Source: Ctena decussata (Eukaryota; Mollusca; Bivalvia; Lucinida; Lucinidae). From it: a stretch of DNA of 64,000 nucleotides. Positions within the stretch are counted from its first letter, which is position 1. Every line of letters begins with the position of its first letter. Under the pieces are notes generated by a model. That model made no database searches, was not told the origin of the DNA, and saw nothing but the letters and a program-made list of their open reading frames with translations. The position numbers and the translations under genes were made by a program. Positions 21,479 to 32,377 of the stretch are shown one piece after another. The stretch covers positions 30,525,899-30,589,898 of the forward strand of contig OZ022512.1 in the NCBI GenBank assembly GCA_963989385.1, read 5' to 3'.

Positions 21479-21714
21479 GAGCCGAGACACGAGAAAACCA
21501 ACTATGTGGTTGTACGCCCAGCACAGACTCAGATCAGCCTGGGCATCCATCCAGTTTGACCAGACTCTTCATTCAGTGCTCAAAAGGTAGCTAAGGGTCT
21601 ACGCTACCTCCATGCGGACAGCGAAGACTCTGATCAGACTGGGCGGATGCCCAGGCTGATCTGAGTCTGCGCTGTCCGCACATCCACATTGTTGGTTTTC
21701 TCGCGTCGTGGCTC
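21479..21714. mobile_element. Compound palindrome, copy 6
   Basis: Flanked by ATGT on both sides (21475-21478 and 21715-21718). Ends GAGCCGAGACACGA / TCGCGTCGTGGCTC. It lies only 170 bp from copy 5, in its own target duplication, so the pair are two insertions and not a tandem duplication. Confidence 0.9.
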
Positions 21715-21718
21715 ATGT

Positions 21719-23040
21719 AGTGTCCGTGACAGCTGTAGGGTCCGTGACAAATGTTCCCATTTCCAAAGAGTGATGAAAACAGATTTTAATTTCAATGTAC
21801 CAGATCAGTCAATTGCATATTTAGTAATGGTCAATAAAGAGACCAAAATCTTGTCCTTCTTTAGCAATTACCTGTTTAGTATCACAGACTCTATGTAAAC
21901 AGCTGGCAACTGCAGGATGAAAGCATTTGCACATTTTGAAGTCAAAGCAATATTATACTGTTTCAAAATGAAGGGAAATGAAATTTTAAACAATGACAAT
22001 AAACTAGCATACACAACTGACTTGAATTAAGGCAAAATAGGCTTTGAAATTGAAACTTTTTTCGTACATATCTTTGCATACAAAATCTGAAATATAGAAA
22101 CAAAAGTGCAAAACACATTTCAAATAACAAATAAAACATCAAAATATGCCATCCTGGGAAAAGCTTTCACTATAGAAGCTTAACTTATATACAGATCATT
22201 GCTGATTACAAGCCTTTTGATATTTCAGCTCTGATATTAGTTGGTAATATTGTTTGAGTTATTATCTACTCTTTACCAGGTCCTGAACGTAAGAGTGGAA
22301 GTAGTATTTGATAAGATTTGACTTCAGTAGAAACTGCTCTCAGCAGAGCTACTCAACATGCCAAATACAGTTTATGTATACAAATGCGTTAATGGAGTGT
22401 CCATGACGCTAATGTGATTGTCGCATAAAAGGTGATATCTTGATACAGAGTCAAAATTATCCATAAAATATGCTGTTTCCTTATAAAAATGGTTTAGAAA
22501 CAGACAGAAAATTAAGAACACAGGGGAAAATTATTAACAAAATTACAATTGAGATGTATTAGCAAGCTGCCTCATGATCACGCAAATTTATGCATTTTCA
22601 CTTAGTTCTCACAATAGTCAAAAATGTCAAATCAGTTGAAGACATGTATTTTAGCATCTGCTGTTTCAAAGTTTCAATATCATAAGCATTAAATTGAAGA
22701 ACCCTTTTCTTTTTGGTGCTTCTTAGCCTTGGTTATTATATAGTAAATAGTTCTGTACTTCGGTGATGGTTAAGTGATACCTAGCATCGAAAGGATGTTG
22801 TGTAAAATGGCTAGAGATTAACTAAATGGAATTTTCAGATCATTTGTTCAGTATATGGCGCTAAAAAGTTTTGATCAAATTTTCAGTTTTCTCAAAACTT
22901 TTTTTTTTTATCTAAGTTCAAGGTTCTACAGACTCCTGATATTATTGACTAGCTCAGCAAAATTTCCTGTATAAATATCCCCTGACTTCTTAGAATTTCT
23001 AAATATTAAACATAGCTGTACGAAAATTGAACCTAAGCTC
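21719..23040. other. AT-rich DNA without recognisable features
   Basis: About 1.3 kb with no frame above ~70 codons, no repeat ends and no splice-supported exon. Intron or intergenic. Confidence 0.4.
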
Positions 23041-24330
23041 TTTTTATACCCCGCCACACTTTAGTGGCGGGGTATTATGTTCTCCCTTTCGGTGTCCGTC
23101 CGTCCGTCCGTGCTCACCATTTCCGATCGATAACTTGAGTATTTATTCATGGAATTTTTTCAAATTTTGCATACATATTGTTATCGGCGATGAGTGGTAT
23201 GGGATTGTTAATGGGCAAAATCCGTCCATTTTTAACGGAGTTACTGCCCTTTTTCGTATTGGAAAAATGGTTTCTGGCCTGTTATTCCTTTACTGTTCAT
23301 GATATCTGAATGAAACTTCACAGATATGTTGCACATCAAAGGTTACATATTGTGACTAAGGACAGTCACTCTGACCTTCCCAGTTTGTGAGTTATCCGCC
23401 CTTGATAGGTCTGAAAAAAGGTTTTTGACCTATTGTTCCTTTACTATATGGAATATCTGAATATAATTGCACAGATATGTTTCACATCAAAGGTAACATA
23501 TTGTGACTAAGAACCGTCACTCTTACCTTTCCCGTTTGTGAGTTATCCGCCCTTGATTGAATTAAAAAATGTTTTTTACCCGTAGTTCCTTTACTATGTG
23601 GAATATTTAAATGAATCTTTACAGATATGTTTCACATCAAAGGTTACATACTGTGACAAAGAACCATCACTCTTACCTTTCCAGTTCATGAGTTATCTGC
23701 CCTTGATAGGTCCGAAAAATGGTTTTTGACCTGTAGTTCCCTTTCTATACGGAATATCTGAATAAAACTTCACAGATATGTTTCACATCAAAGGCTTCAT
23801 ATAGTGACTAGGAACTGTCACTCTGATCTTTCCGGTTTGTGAGTTATCCGCCCTTGATTGATCTGAAAAACGTTTTTTATCTGTAGTTCCTTTACTATAT
23901 GGAATATCTGAACGAAACTTCATAGGTATGTTTCACATCAAAGGTTACATATTGTGACAAAGAACCATCACTCTTACCTTTCCAGTTAATGAGTATTCCC
24001 CCTTGATAGATCTGAAAAATGTTTTTTGACTTGTAGTTCCTATACTATATGGAATATCTGAATGAAACTTCACTGATATGTTTAACACCATAGAATAGGA
24101 AACAGAGTCTCTCAGCTCAAAGAAATGCTTTACAGCCTGATCTAAATCTACACTGGTCAGAATGCTCCACGTTGTTGGGTGGTTTATATTAATATTTATT
24201 TACAGTAAGGACATCATATCTCTGTCTATCTCAGTTCTGTGGCTCTTTAGCTATTATATATCTCAAAAAATAAGTTAGGATGCACAGCAGTGGCGGGGTA
24301 TCATGCAGTGCCTGCGGTGCTTTTATTTTT
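23041..24330 (-). mobile_element. Helentron/pearl-like element F, 150-bp core repeats
   Basis: Read on the minus strand, the 3' end (low coordinates) has (GGAC)n followed by a hairpin of CCCCGCCACTAAAGTGTGGCGGGG type and GTATAAAAA; the 5' end near 24330 also carries ATACCCCGCCACTG. The core repeats at 150 bp, with GAATATCTGAA-type anchors at 23301, 23451, 23601, 23752, 23902 and 24052. Non-coding. The short plus-strand frame at its left end is a by-product. Confidence 0.8.
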
Positions 24331-25675
24331 CATTTCATCAAATCTAGTCCACTTCTTATACTTTGAAATATGAGAAAAATATCTTTTGTTAGGCTACAAA
24401 TACTTTTGGAGTATGTATATCCATTGAAATTGTATGATACCCTGACCTTTTTTGTTCCTTATTCACTTTCCCTTTTTAAAAGTTTGTATCTGTTTTTCCT
24501 TTATTTCATAAGAACGTACACAATATGATGTCTATATATCTGATAATTTGGTAATTCCTCTAGTTTTTATTACTCTTCTCTTTTTGCTTCCATAACTTTT
24601 ATTATACTGCATAGCCAATGGTATTGCAGAGACAACTGAAAGTGAAACTGACTGTGTGGTCGGTTTTACTGCATTATCAATGAGTTCAAAGTCAACTAAA
24701 AGTAAAAAAGATGATTTACATACAAGCGTTACATTTACTATCAGATCCTATATTGCTTCACTGTATTATTTATATGCATGTATAGAATCTTTGAATAAAA
24801 TATTGTTTTAACCAAAAAAAGTGATTAACGTCACGTGAAAGATACCTCAAAACACAAAAACTGGAATCAGCGTACATATCTGCGAAGTCTGGTCAGAGTA
24901 TTCCCTGTTTGCATACATAAGGAGTCATGGGAAATCTAAGAACTGAAATGGTGGGACTCTAGCAGGTCTGTATGGATGTGGGGGCTAATTTGGGTGTTTG
25001 GTGTGTGCACACACCCTAAGCTCCCCTTTCATACGACACCACTCACTGTACAGTTCGGTAGACAGTTTCCAAGTAAGCCAGTTTCTACGACTTCTGTATT
25101 CGTTTTATGCTACTGAGTATAATATTTCTATACCGGTATGTAAGCACATGTATGTAAAGCATATTAAAAAAAAACACTGTTAACACTAAAAACCTATAGG
25201 TCAGCGCTTTCCAGCAGATGGCGTCTCCAGCAGATGGCTGCAAGACTATTCTGAATAATGTACACAAGAGCATGTGAGCAGTCGCTCACGTATACCCCCG
25301 GCCAGCGCCACCGCCTAATAAAAACACACTTCATACAAAACTGTAAAGCAAATGTCAAATAATAGACAGACAAATGTACAATCTATAACAAATCCAGTGA
25401 AAGATCTACTAATACCAAAACATTCCATTAAAAAATTGCAATAAGCAAAATCATATATAAATTTAACACAAAATTTCAATACAAATTTACATAAACTTCT
25501 ATGTCTGTGGTTTTGACCTAAAGCCAGCAGCAGCATCCAGATGATGTTAAGTAATCATATTTAACCTTTACTTAAACCTAGTAGCATAGCAATCTGAGAA
25601 GTCTTTGTCATAAATCTTCCCATTTATTACACTGGAGTGAGAGATGGACAAAAGGAAAATGGAAAAAGGAGCCAA
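24331..25675. other. Unassigned AT-rich DNA
   Basis: No gene recognised. AATAAA at ~24797 followed by an A-run (24813 on) could be an old poly-A site, but no upstream frame supports it. A weak fragment of the compound-palindrome arm may lie near 24880. Confidence 0.35.
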
Positions 25676-26116
25676 AATAAATAAATACAGTACTACTAAG
25701 CATACCCATCGTTTGTACCAGATTTCAAAATCAAAGCTGTAGTAGTGACTGAAAAATCTTAGACAGAAATATAATTGGACAGAATTGAAGGGAAAGAAAA
25801 ACTGGACAAACAAAGGGAATGATAAGCTGGATCAAGCTGATTCTTTCTTACACTACATACCTAGTCATACCCAATGTTTGTATCAGTCCAATATCCTAGC
25901 TATAGTGGTTGCTGAGAAATCTTTGACAAAAATTTAATTGGAGAGATATTGGAGAGAAAGAAAAACTGGACAAAGGGAATGATAAGCTGAACCAGACTGA
26001 TTCTCTCTTACACGGTACAACTAGTCATACCAAACGTTTGTACCAAATTTCAAAATCCTAGCTGTAGTGGTTCCTAAGAAATCTGTGAGAAATATAATTG
26101 GAGAGAAAGAAAAATG
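25676..26116. repeat. Three-unit tandem repeat, ~150-170 bp
   Basis: Units share CTAGTCATACC(C/A)AA(T/C)GTTTGTA, AATCCTAGCT(A/G)TAGTGGTT and GGGAATGATAAGCTG. The last unit is fused to the next array at ~26117 with no gap. Probably the core of another pearl-like element. Confidence 0.6.
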
Positions 26117-27621
26117 GTTCTGGAGAAGAAGATTTTTAAAGGTTTTTACCATTTATGGGCATGGAGGCCATGTTGGTCATGTGACCTGGATGTTTTAACA
26201 AATTTTCATTCCATCAACCCCTGGAGGCTCTAAATGTAATTGGATGAGATCTGGGTCAAAGGTCAAAGAATGACCTTGACGTCTTGTACTCAGAATTCTT
26301 CACGACATCATTAAGAAACTTCCCATGAATTCTTATGTTCTAGCATTTTTACATATTTGACCTTGCCATAAAATAATCAAGGTCAACCCAAGGTCATCAT
26401 TTTGAACAATTTTGATAATACTGGCATACACAATGCTACATACCAAGTTTCAAGGTCATGGGTCAATTGGTTCTGAAGTAGAAGATTTTTAAAGATTTTT
26501 ACCATATATGGGCGTGGCGGCCATGCTGGTATTGTGACCTGGACCGTTTGAACAAATTTTCATTCCCCTAACCCCTGGAGGCTCTATATGAAATTTGGGT
26601 ACAATTGGCTTAGTGGCTTTTGAGGAGATTGCTTGAAATTGTTAAAAAAAAGAGAGTTCTTGGTCAAAGATCAAAGAATGACCTTGACCTCTTGTACTCA
26701 TAAATCTTCATGTCCTCATTAAGATGACTGAATATACCAACTTTCAGGCCTTAATTGTCAAAACTTTTTATGAAATCTTATGTTCTTGAATTTTCCCATA
26801 TTTGACCTTGCGGTAAAAAAAGTCAAGGTCATCCCAAGGTCATAATTTGAACAATCTTGATAGTACTCGAGTACCCAATGCCACGTACCAAGTTTCAAGG
26901 CCATCGGTCATTTGCTTCTAGAAAAGATTTTAAAGGTTTTTACCATATATGGGCGTGGCGGCCGTGTTGGTCATGTGACCTGGACTTCATGAATATTTTT
27001 TCCCTCAACCCCTGCAGGCTCTATATGAAATATGGTTTCAGTTGGCCCAGTGGCTTTTGAGGAGATTGTTTGAAATTGTCAAAATTTGAGAGTTTTGGGT
27101 CATAGGTCAAAGAATGACCTTGACCCCTTATACTCTCAAATCTTCATGTACTCATTAAGATGACTGTAGATACCAGTTTTAGCCCAAAATCTTCAATAGT
27201 TACCAAGATAAATTATGTTCTAGCATTTTGCCATATAAAAGGTCAAGGAAGCTAATTGGACCTTACCGTAAAAAAGTCTAGGTCAATCCAAGGTCATAAT
27301 TTGAACAATCTTGGTAGTACTTGCAAACCCAATGCTACATACCAAGATTCAAGGCCATCGGCCTATTGATTCTGAAGAAGAAGATGTTTTTACAGGTTTT
27401 TAACATATACGGGTATGGTGCCCATGTTGGTCATGTGACCAGGACCGTTTGAACAACTTTTCGTTCCTAAGACCTCAGGAGGTTACATATAAAATTTGGT
27501 TGCAATTGACACAGTGGTTTCAGAGGAGAAGTTTGAAATTGTTGACGGACGGACAGACGGACGACGATGGAGCCTGCCTATCCTATGAGCTCCCCCGGAG
27601 CCTTCGGCTCAGGTGAGCTAG
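26117..27621 (+). mobile_element. Helentron/pearl-like element D, ~440-bp core repeats
   Basis: Four diverged units carry GAAGAAGATTTTTAAAGGTTT, GGCCATGTTGGTCATGTGAC and GAATGACCTTGACC. The 3' end has GACGGACGGACAGACGGACG, then CTCCCCCGGAGCCTTCGGCT and the terminus GGTGAGCTA. The terminal hairpin plus CTA(A/G) end resembles Helitron 3' structure. The 5' end is missing or replaced by the tandem repeat at 25676-26116. Same family as element C. Confidence 0.75.
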
Positions 27622-28033
27622 AAAAGGAACATGGATAATTAAAGGATTTTTTTGCACTATTTTCCAATTAAAACCTACGTTGTGACCCTGCATTAGAGCC
27701 GTCTCACGAAGATGGATCTTAGGAGGGGTCACAACATATGTGTTGGATGAGAAATGAGAAAACTATCATAAAATTATCATCAAATACTCTTCTTCTATTG
27801 GCCTATGGTAATGTCCTATCCTAGGTGTAAGAAAATGTTTTCCTACTGGCTGTCCATGTGTCTGTCCATCCGTCCTATGTATTTCTGTCTGTCTGTCCAT
27901 CCGTCCGTGAGCACTTCGTTTCCGTTCGATCACTTGAGTATTTATTGACGGATTTTCTTCAAACTTGGCACATGGATTGGTCATGGGAATATGTTGGTTG
28001 GGATTGTTAATGGGCAAATTTCGATATCTTATG

Positions 28034-28270
28034 CAGGGTTGTGGTCTGGTGATGTGATGGTGCTGCGTGTGACAGCCAGTGCTGGGGCGTCCTACTGATT
28101 TGGATAATAGTAGGGCAAGGGCCTACTGTGCTTGCAGTAGGTGCGGGTGGGAGTTGTTTGGACATTTTTTCTCTCATCTATCATTTCTCTCATCTTTTTC
28201 CCTCTCTGGAAGACGACCCGATATTGACTGAAATACTGTCTCAAAGGGAAGGTAAACCCAAAACAATCAA
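28034..28270 (+). mobile_element. SINE type 2 with 13-bp target duplication
   Basis: TCGATATCTTATG occurs at 28021-28033 and again at 28271-28283 and brackets the insert exactly. The body contains GCAGTAGGTGCGGGTGGGAG, a CT-rich tract, GATATTGACTGAAATACTGT and the tail CCCAAAACAATCAA. The host repeat resumes without loss after the second duplication. The 3' part is shared with SINE type 1. Confidence 0.9.
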
Positions 28271-28792
28271 TCGATATCTTATGACAGAGTTATTGCCCTA
28301 GTCAGTGTCGCAAAAGTGCTTTTTGGTCTGTTATTCCTGTACACTTTGAAGTATCATGATGAAATTTCACAGAAATGATTGAAATATTTTTTTTTCTGTT
28401 GTTAGCAGAATTTTGTCCACCAGGGTTATCTGACCCTATCCCAGTGCCATATATGTATAAAATCATGAAAAAATCTGTATAAAATCAGGGTCAAAAGTGA
28501 TTTTCCTGAAACTTGGTACAGCTTATTGAAACGATATAAGCTTTCTGTCATGATCAAAATTTTGTCCCCAGGGTCATCTGCCTCTGACACAGGGCTATAT
28601 ACTTAAATAAAATCATGAAAAAATCCATAGGCTATATACATGTATAAAATCATGAAGAATTCTGTATAAAATCAGGGTTGAAAGTGATCTTCTTGAAACT
28701 TGCTGCAGCTTATCAAAACAATATAAGCTTTCTGTCATAATCAAAATTTTGTCCCAAGGGGTTATCTGCCCCTGGCACAGGGCTTTATATAC

Positions 28793-29703
28793 CAAACAAA
28801 AAATAAATGTTACAAAGATTAGTTATGAATCTTAAGCTAAAGAACAATATTTTCAAATATTGCTACGTTATTCTCTGAGAGGCAAGCTGTCAGGCAACCT
28901 CTTGAAGTAATCACTTTTCGAACGGCATAACTTGTACAGAATTAATCCAATTTCACTGAAAACACCACAGACAATGTGAAACGCTTAATGCGCATGCGCA
29001 AGGGCTTAAATTTTCCCCCTTTCGATTTGCCTCGTGCCCGCCAATTAGAATCCCTAAAAGCCTTTTGAAATTTTACCTGCAGTTCAAAGAAATAATGTGT
29101 TTAAGATTTTGTGTCTTTGAAATTATCTTCCTTGCAATTAAAAGTACAGCAAACTATTTACTGTGATTAACCAGTATGTTTAAAAAATTCAAGTTTAAAT
29201 CATGGATCTTTTTCCAGCTTCTCCAGACAATGCTTCATGATGAAAAAGTTTGATTAAACTGGTTAATTATCCGTGGTATACCACATTGCACTGTCTATGG
29301 GATTTTCGGTGAAAAGCATGAAAGTCAGAGTCAAGCATCCCAAAAAGCGGTATTACAAGCATAGTGCTTCACTGGTCAGCCTTTTGGAAGCAAGGATTGG
29401 ATCATTTTCGTAACATATAATGCCTGATAGACATCTCAGAAGTGACCTGCTCACATGGGCTGACAACCTGAGTGAAATACGGGTCTCCAAAAATTACCTC
29501 AAAATAGCACTTTCAAATTCTGACCCCTCATTTACTCAAACTAATCTGGGGAAATTATGTTCACAGTTTTTGTTGTGATATTCATTTTCTGGACTTCGAA
29601 AACGTTTTGTCAGTCAGACATTTAATAGCATTGGCAATATCTTAATTCAGTTAAAAGAAAATATGCATTGAAAGTACTTGTAACGTTTCTTTTTTTTGTT
29701 CAG
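28793..29703. mobile_element. MITE with CAAACAAAAAATAAATGTTACAA ends, TSD TATAC
   Basis: Left end at 28793 (CAAACAAAAAATAAATG, TTACAA) and right end (complement of CTGAACAAAAAAAAG, AAACGTTACAA) are inverted. TATAC is at 28788-28792 and 29704-29708. The interior contains a second inverted pair (TTTCACTGAAAAC...ACAATGTG near 28950 against CATTGCACTGTC...GGTGAAA near 29310) and the palindromic GCGCATGCGC. No coding frame. Confidence 0.65.
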
Positions 29704-30249
29704 TATACATAAATAAAACCATGAAAATATCCATATAAAATGAGATTTTTGATGTATCTTGATGAAATTTCACAGAAATGATATAAGTAACAGTAGCATT
29801 ATTTTACAAACAGAATTTAGTCCAGCAGGGTTATCTGCCCCTGCCACAGGCATATATACATGTATACAAACATGAAAAAAAAACTTTATGAAATAAAAAT
29901 AAAGTTGAAATAATATAACTTCATTTTATGATCAAAATGTTTTCCAGAGGGACTATCTGTCCCTGACACAGGGCTATATACATGTGACAAATCATGACAA
30001 AATCTGTATAAAATCAGAACTTAAAGGGATTTTTATGAAACATGTAACAAATGGTCAAAGCAACAATAGCTTCTAGTGATAATTAAAATTTTATCACAAA
30101 GAGGTTAATATTCTGCCCCAGTCCTGGAGCTATATACAAGTATAAAATGACGAAACAAGAACAGCTACGAAAGGTTTACTATGGCGGGGTAATACGCAGT
30201 CGTTTACGATGTTTATTTTACCAAGGGGAAGGTATTTCGCGACTTTTCT

Positions 30250-31990
30250 TAAAGGAAAGACATTGCTCCTAGAGGAGCTGATGCCAGTTTGAGGTCTACT
30301 CTTAAAGGAAAGAATTTGCTCCTAGAGGAGCTGATGCCAGTTTGAGGTATACTCTTAAAGGAAAGAATTTGCTCCTCGAGGAGCTGATGCCAGTTTGAGG
30401 TCTACTCTTAAAGGAAAGAATTTCCTCCTAGAGGAGCTGATGCCAGTTGGAGGTCTACTCTTAAAGGAAAGAATTTGCTCCTAGAGGAGCTGATGCCAGT
30501 AAGAGGTCCTCTCTTAAAGGAAAGAATTTGCTCCTAGAGGAGCTGATGCCAGTTTGAGGTCTACTCTTAAAGGAAAAAAATTGCTCCTAGAGGAGCTGAT
30601 GCCAGTTAGAGGTCTACTCTTAAAGGAAAGACATTGCTCCTCGAGGAGCTGATGCCAGTTTGAGGTCTACTCTTAAAGGAAAGAATTTTCTCCTAGAGGA
30701 GCTGATGCCAGTTAGAGGTCTACTCTTAAAGGAAAGACATTGCTCCTAGAGGAGCTGATGCCAGTTAGAGGTCTACTCTTAAAGGAAAGAATTTGCTCCT
30801 AGAGCAGCTAATGCCAGTTTGAGGTCTACTCTTAAAGGAAAGAATTTCCTCCTAGAGGAGCTGATACCAGTTAGAGGTCTGCTCTAAAAGGAAAGAATTT
30901 GCTCCTAGAGGAGCTGATGCCAGTTAGAGGTCTACTCTTAAAGGAAAGAATTTGCTCCTAGAGGAACTTATGCCAGTTTGAGGTCTACTCTTAAAGGAAA
31001 GAATTTCCTCCTAGAGGAGGCGATGCCAGTTAGAGGTCTACTCTTAAAGGAAAGAATTTCCTCCTTGAGGAGCTGATGCCAGTTTGAGGTCTACTCTTAA
31101 AGGAAAGAATTTGCTCCTAGAGATGCTGATGCCAGTTAGAGGTCTACTCTTAAAGGAAAGAATTTGCTCCTAGAGGAGCTGATGCCAGTTTGAGGTCTAC
31201 TCTTAAAGGAAAGAATTTGCTCCTAGAGGAGCTGATGCCAGTTAGAGGTATACTCTTAAAGGAAAGAATTTGCTCCTAGAGGAGCTGATGCCAGTTTGAA
31301 GTCTACTCTTACAGGAAAGAATTTGCTCCTAGAGGAGCTGATGCCAGTTAGAGGTCTACTCTTAAAGGAAAGAATTTGCTCCTAGAGGAGCTGATGCCAG
31401 TTAGAGGTCTACTCTTAAAGGAAAGAATTTGCTCCTAGAGGAGCTGATGCCAGTTTGAGGTCTACTCTTAAAGGAAAGAATTTACTCCTAGAGGAGCTGA
31501 TGCCAGTTTGGGGTCTACTCTTAAAGGAAAGAATTTGCTCCTAGAGGAGCTGATGCCAGTCAGAGGTCTACTCTTAAAGGAAAGAATTTCCTCCTAGAGG
31601 AGCTGATGCCAGTTTGAGGTCTACTCTTAAAGGAAAGAATTTGCTCCTAGAGGAGCTGATGCCAGTTAGAGGTCTACTCTTAAAGGAAAGAATTGGCTCC
31701 AAGAGGAGCTGATGCCAGTTTGACGTATACTCTTAAAGGAAAGAATTTGCTCCTAGAGGAGCTGATGCCAGTTTGAGGTCTACTCAAGGCTTAAAGGAAA
31801 GACTTTCCTCCTAGAGGAGCTGATGCCAGTTTGAGGTATACTCTTAAAGGAAAGAATTTGGAACTAGAGGAGCTGATTCCAGTTTGAGGTCTACTCTTAA
31901 AGGAAAGAATTTCCTCCTAGAGGAGTTGATACCAATTCGTGGTCTACTCGTAAAGGAAAGACTTTACTCCTAGTGGAGCAAATGGTTATG
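30250..31990. repeat. 53-bp satellite array, 33 units
   Basis: The unit contains CTCCTAGAGGAGCTGATGCC, AGTTTGAGGTCTACTC and TTAAAGGAAAGAATTTG. From the first CTCCTAG (30266) to the last (31967) is 1701 bp, which equals 32 x 53 plus one 5-bp insertion (AAGGC, ~31786). Spacing is therefore otherwise exact. Each unit holds the palindrome CTCCTAGAGGAG. Units come in two main variants, CCAGTTTGAGG and CCAGTTAGAGG, alternating in parts of the array. 53 is not a multiple of 3, so it is not coding. Confidence 0.97.
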
Positions 31991-32126
31991 TACCTGTAAG
32001 AGTGACACCATGGAGAAGGGCAAAAATGAAAACGGACATAGTTGCTTCCCCTGAAAGTGTACCCATTCACCTTAAGTTTTGTTGCAGCCTTCATTATGCT
32101 CAAACAGATTCATCAGGGCCAATATA

Positions 32127-32201
32127 TGGTGTGTGAACAGCAAAGGCTCAGACCAGACTGCGCGGATGCGCAGGCTGGTCTGATCCATTGCTGTTCGCAT
32201 A
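32127..32201. repeat. Single-arm hairpin related to the compound palindrome
   Basis: TGTGAACAGCAAAGGCTCAG, then ACCAGACTGCGC, a GGAT loop, GCGCAGGCTGGTCTG and CATTGCTGTTCGCATA. This is a ~75-bp hairpin homologous to one arm of the GAGCCGCGACACGA element, but with different stem bases that still pair. It starts ~180 bp past the stop of the TRIM-like gene. Confidence 0.75.
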
Positions 32202-32348
32202 TCTGTTAAGCACCTTGTCTGTGTGTCGTGACTTAGTTTTGTTCTCGACCTATAGTTAATTACAAGGTACTCGTATGTTGCGGTAACGGTGTTCTGGACC
32301 TTAGTCCTAACTTGATGGTCTGTTGTGGTTATAGAATTGAATGGTCAG

Positions 32349-32354
32349 TTTATT
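32349..32354 (-). terminator. Possible poly-A signal AATAAA
   Basis: AATAAA on the minus strand lies 24 bases past the TRIM-like stop codon. If used, the 3' UTR would be very short and end before the hairpin at 32127-32201. Confidence 0.35.
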
Positions 32355-32377
32355 TACAAATAAGAACAGTAGACTAT

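Larger units (their letters stand above)
27800..30222 (-). mobile_element. Helentron/pearl-like element G with nested insertions
   Basis: Minus orientation. TGTCC/CCGT-type microsatellite at ~27850-27912 near the 3' end, diverged core units (ATCAAAATTTTGTCC...GGGTTATCTGCCCCTG, AAATCATGAAAAAATC) and 5' end GCGGGGTAATACGCAGTCGT near 30185-30205. It is split by a SINE (28034-28270) and a MITE (28793-29703), each with a clean target duplication. The 3' hairpin is eroded. Confidence 0.65.

Noticed and set aside
26117..27621. Functional nuclear-receptor response elements (many AGGTCA / TGACCT-like motifs)
   Set aside because: GACCTTGA and AGGTCA motifs are part of the repeat unit of pearl-like elements. 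Their number follows copy number and gives no evidence of regulation.
30250..31990. CRISPR-like array
   Set aside because: The repeat fills the whole period. There are no unique spacers, and the genome is animal.
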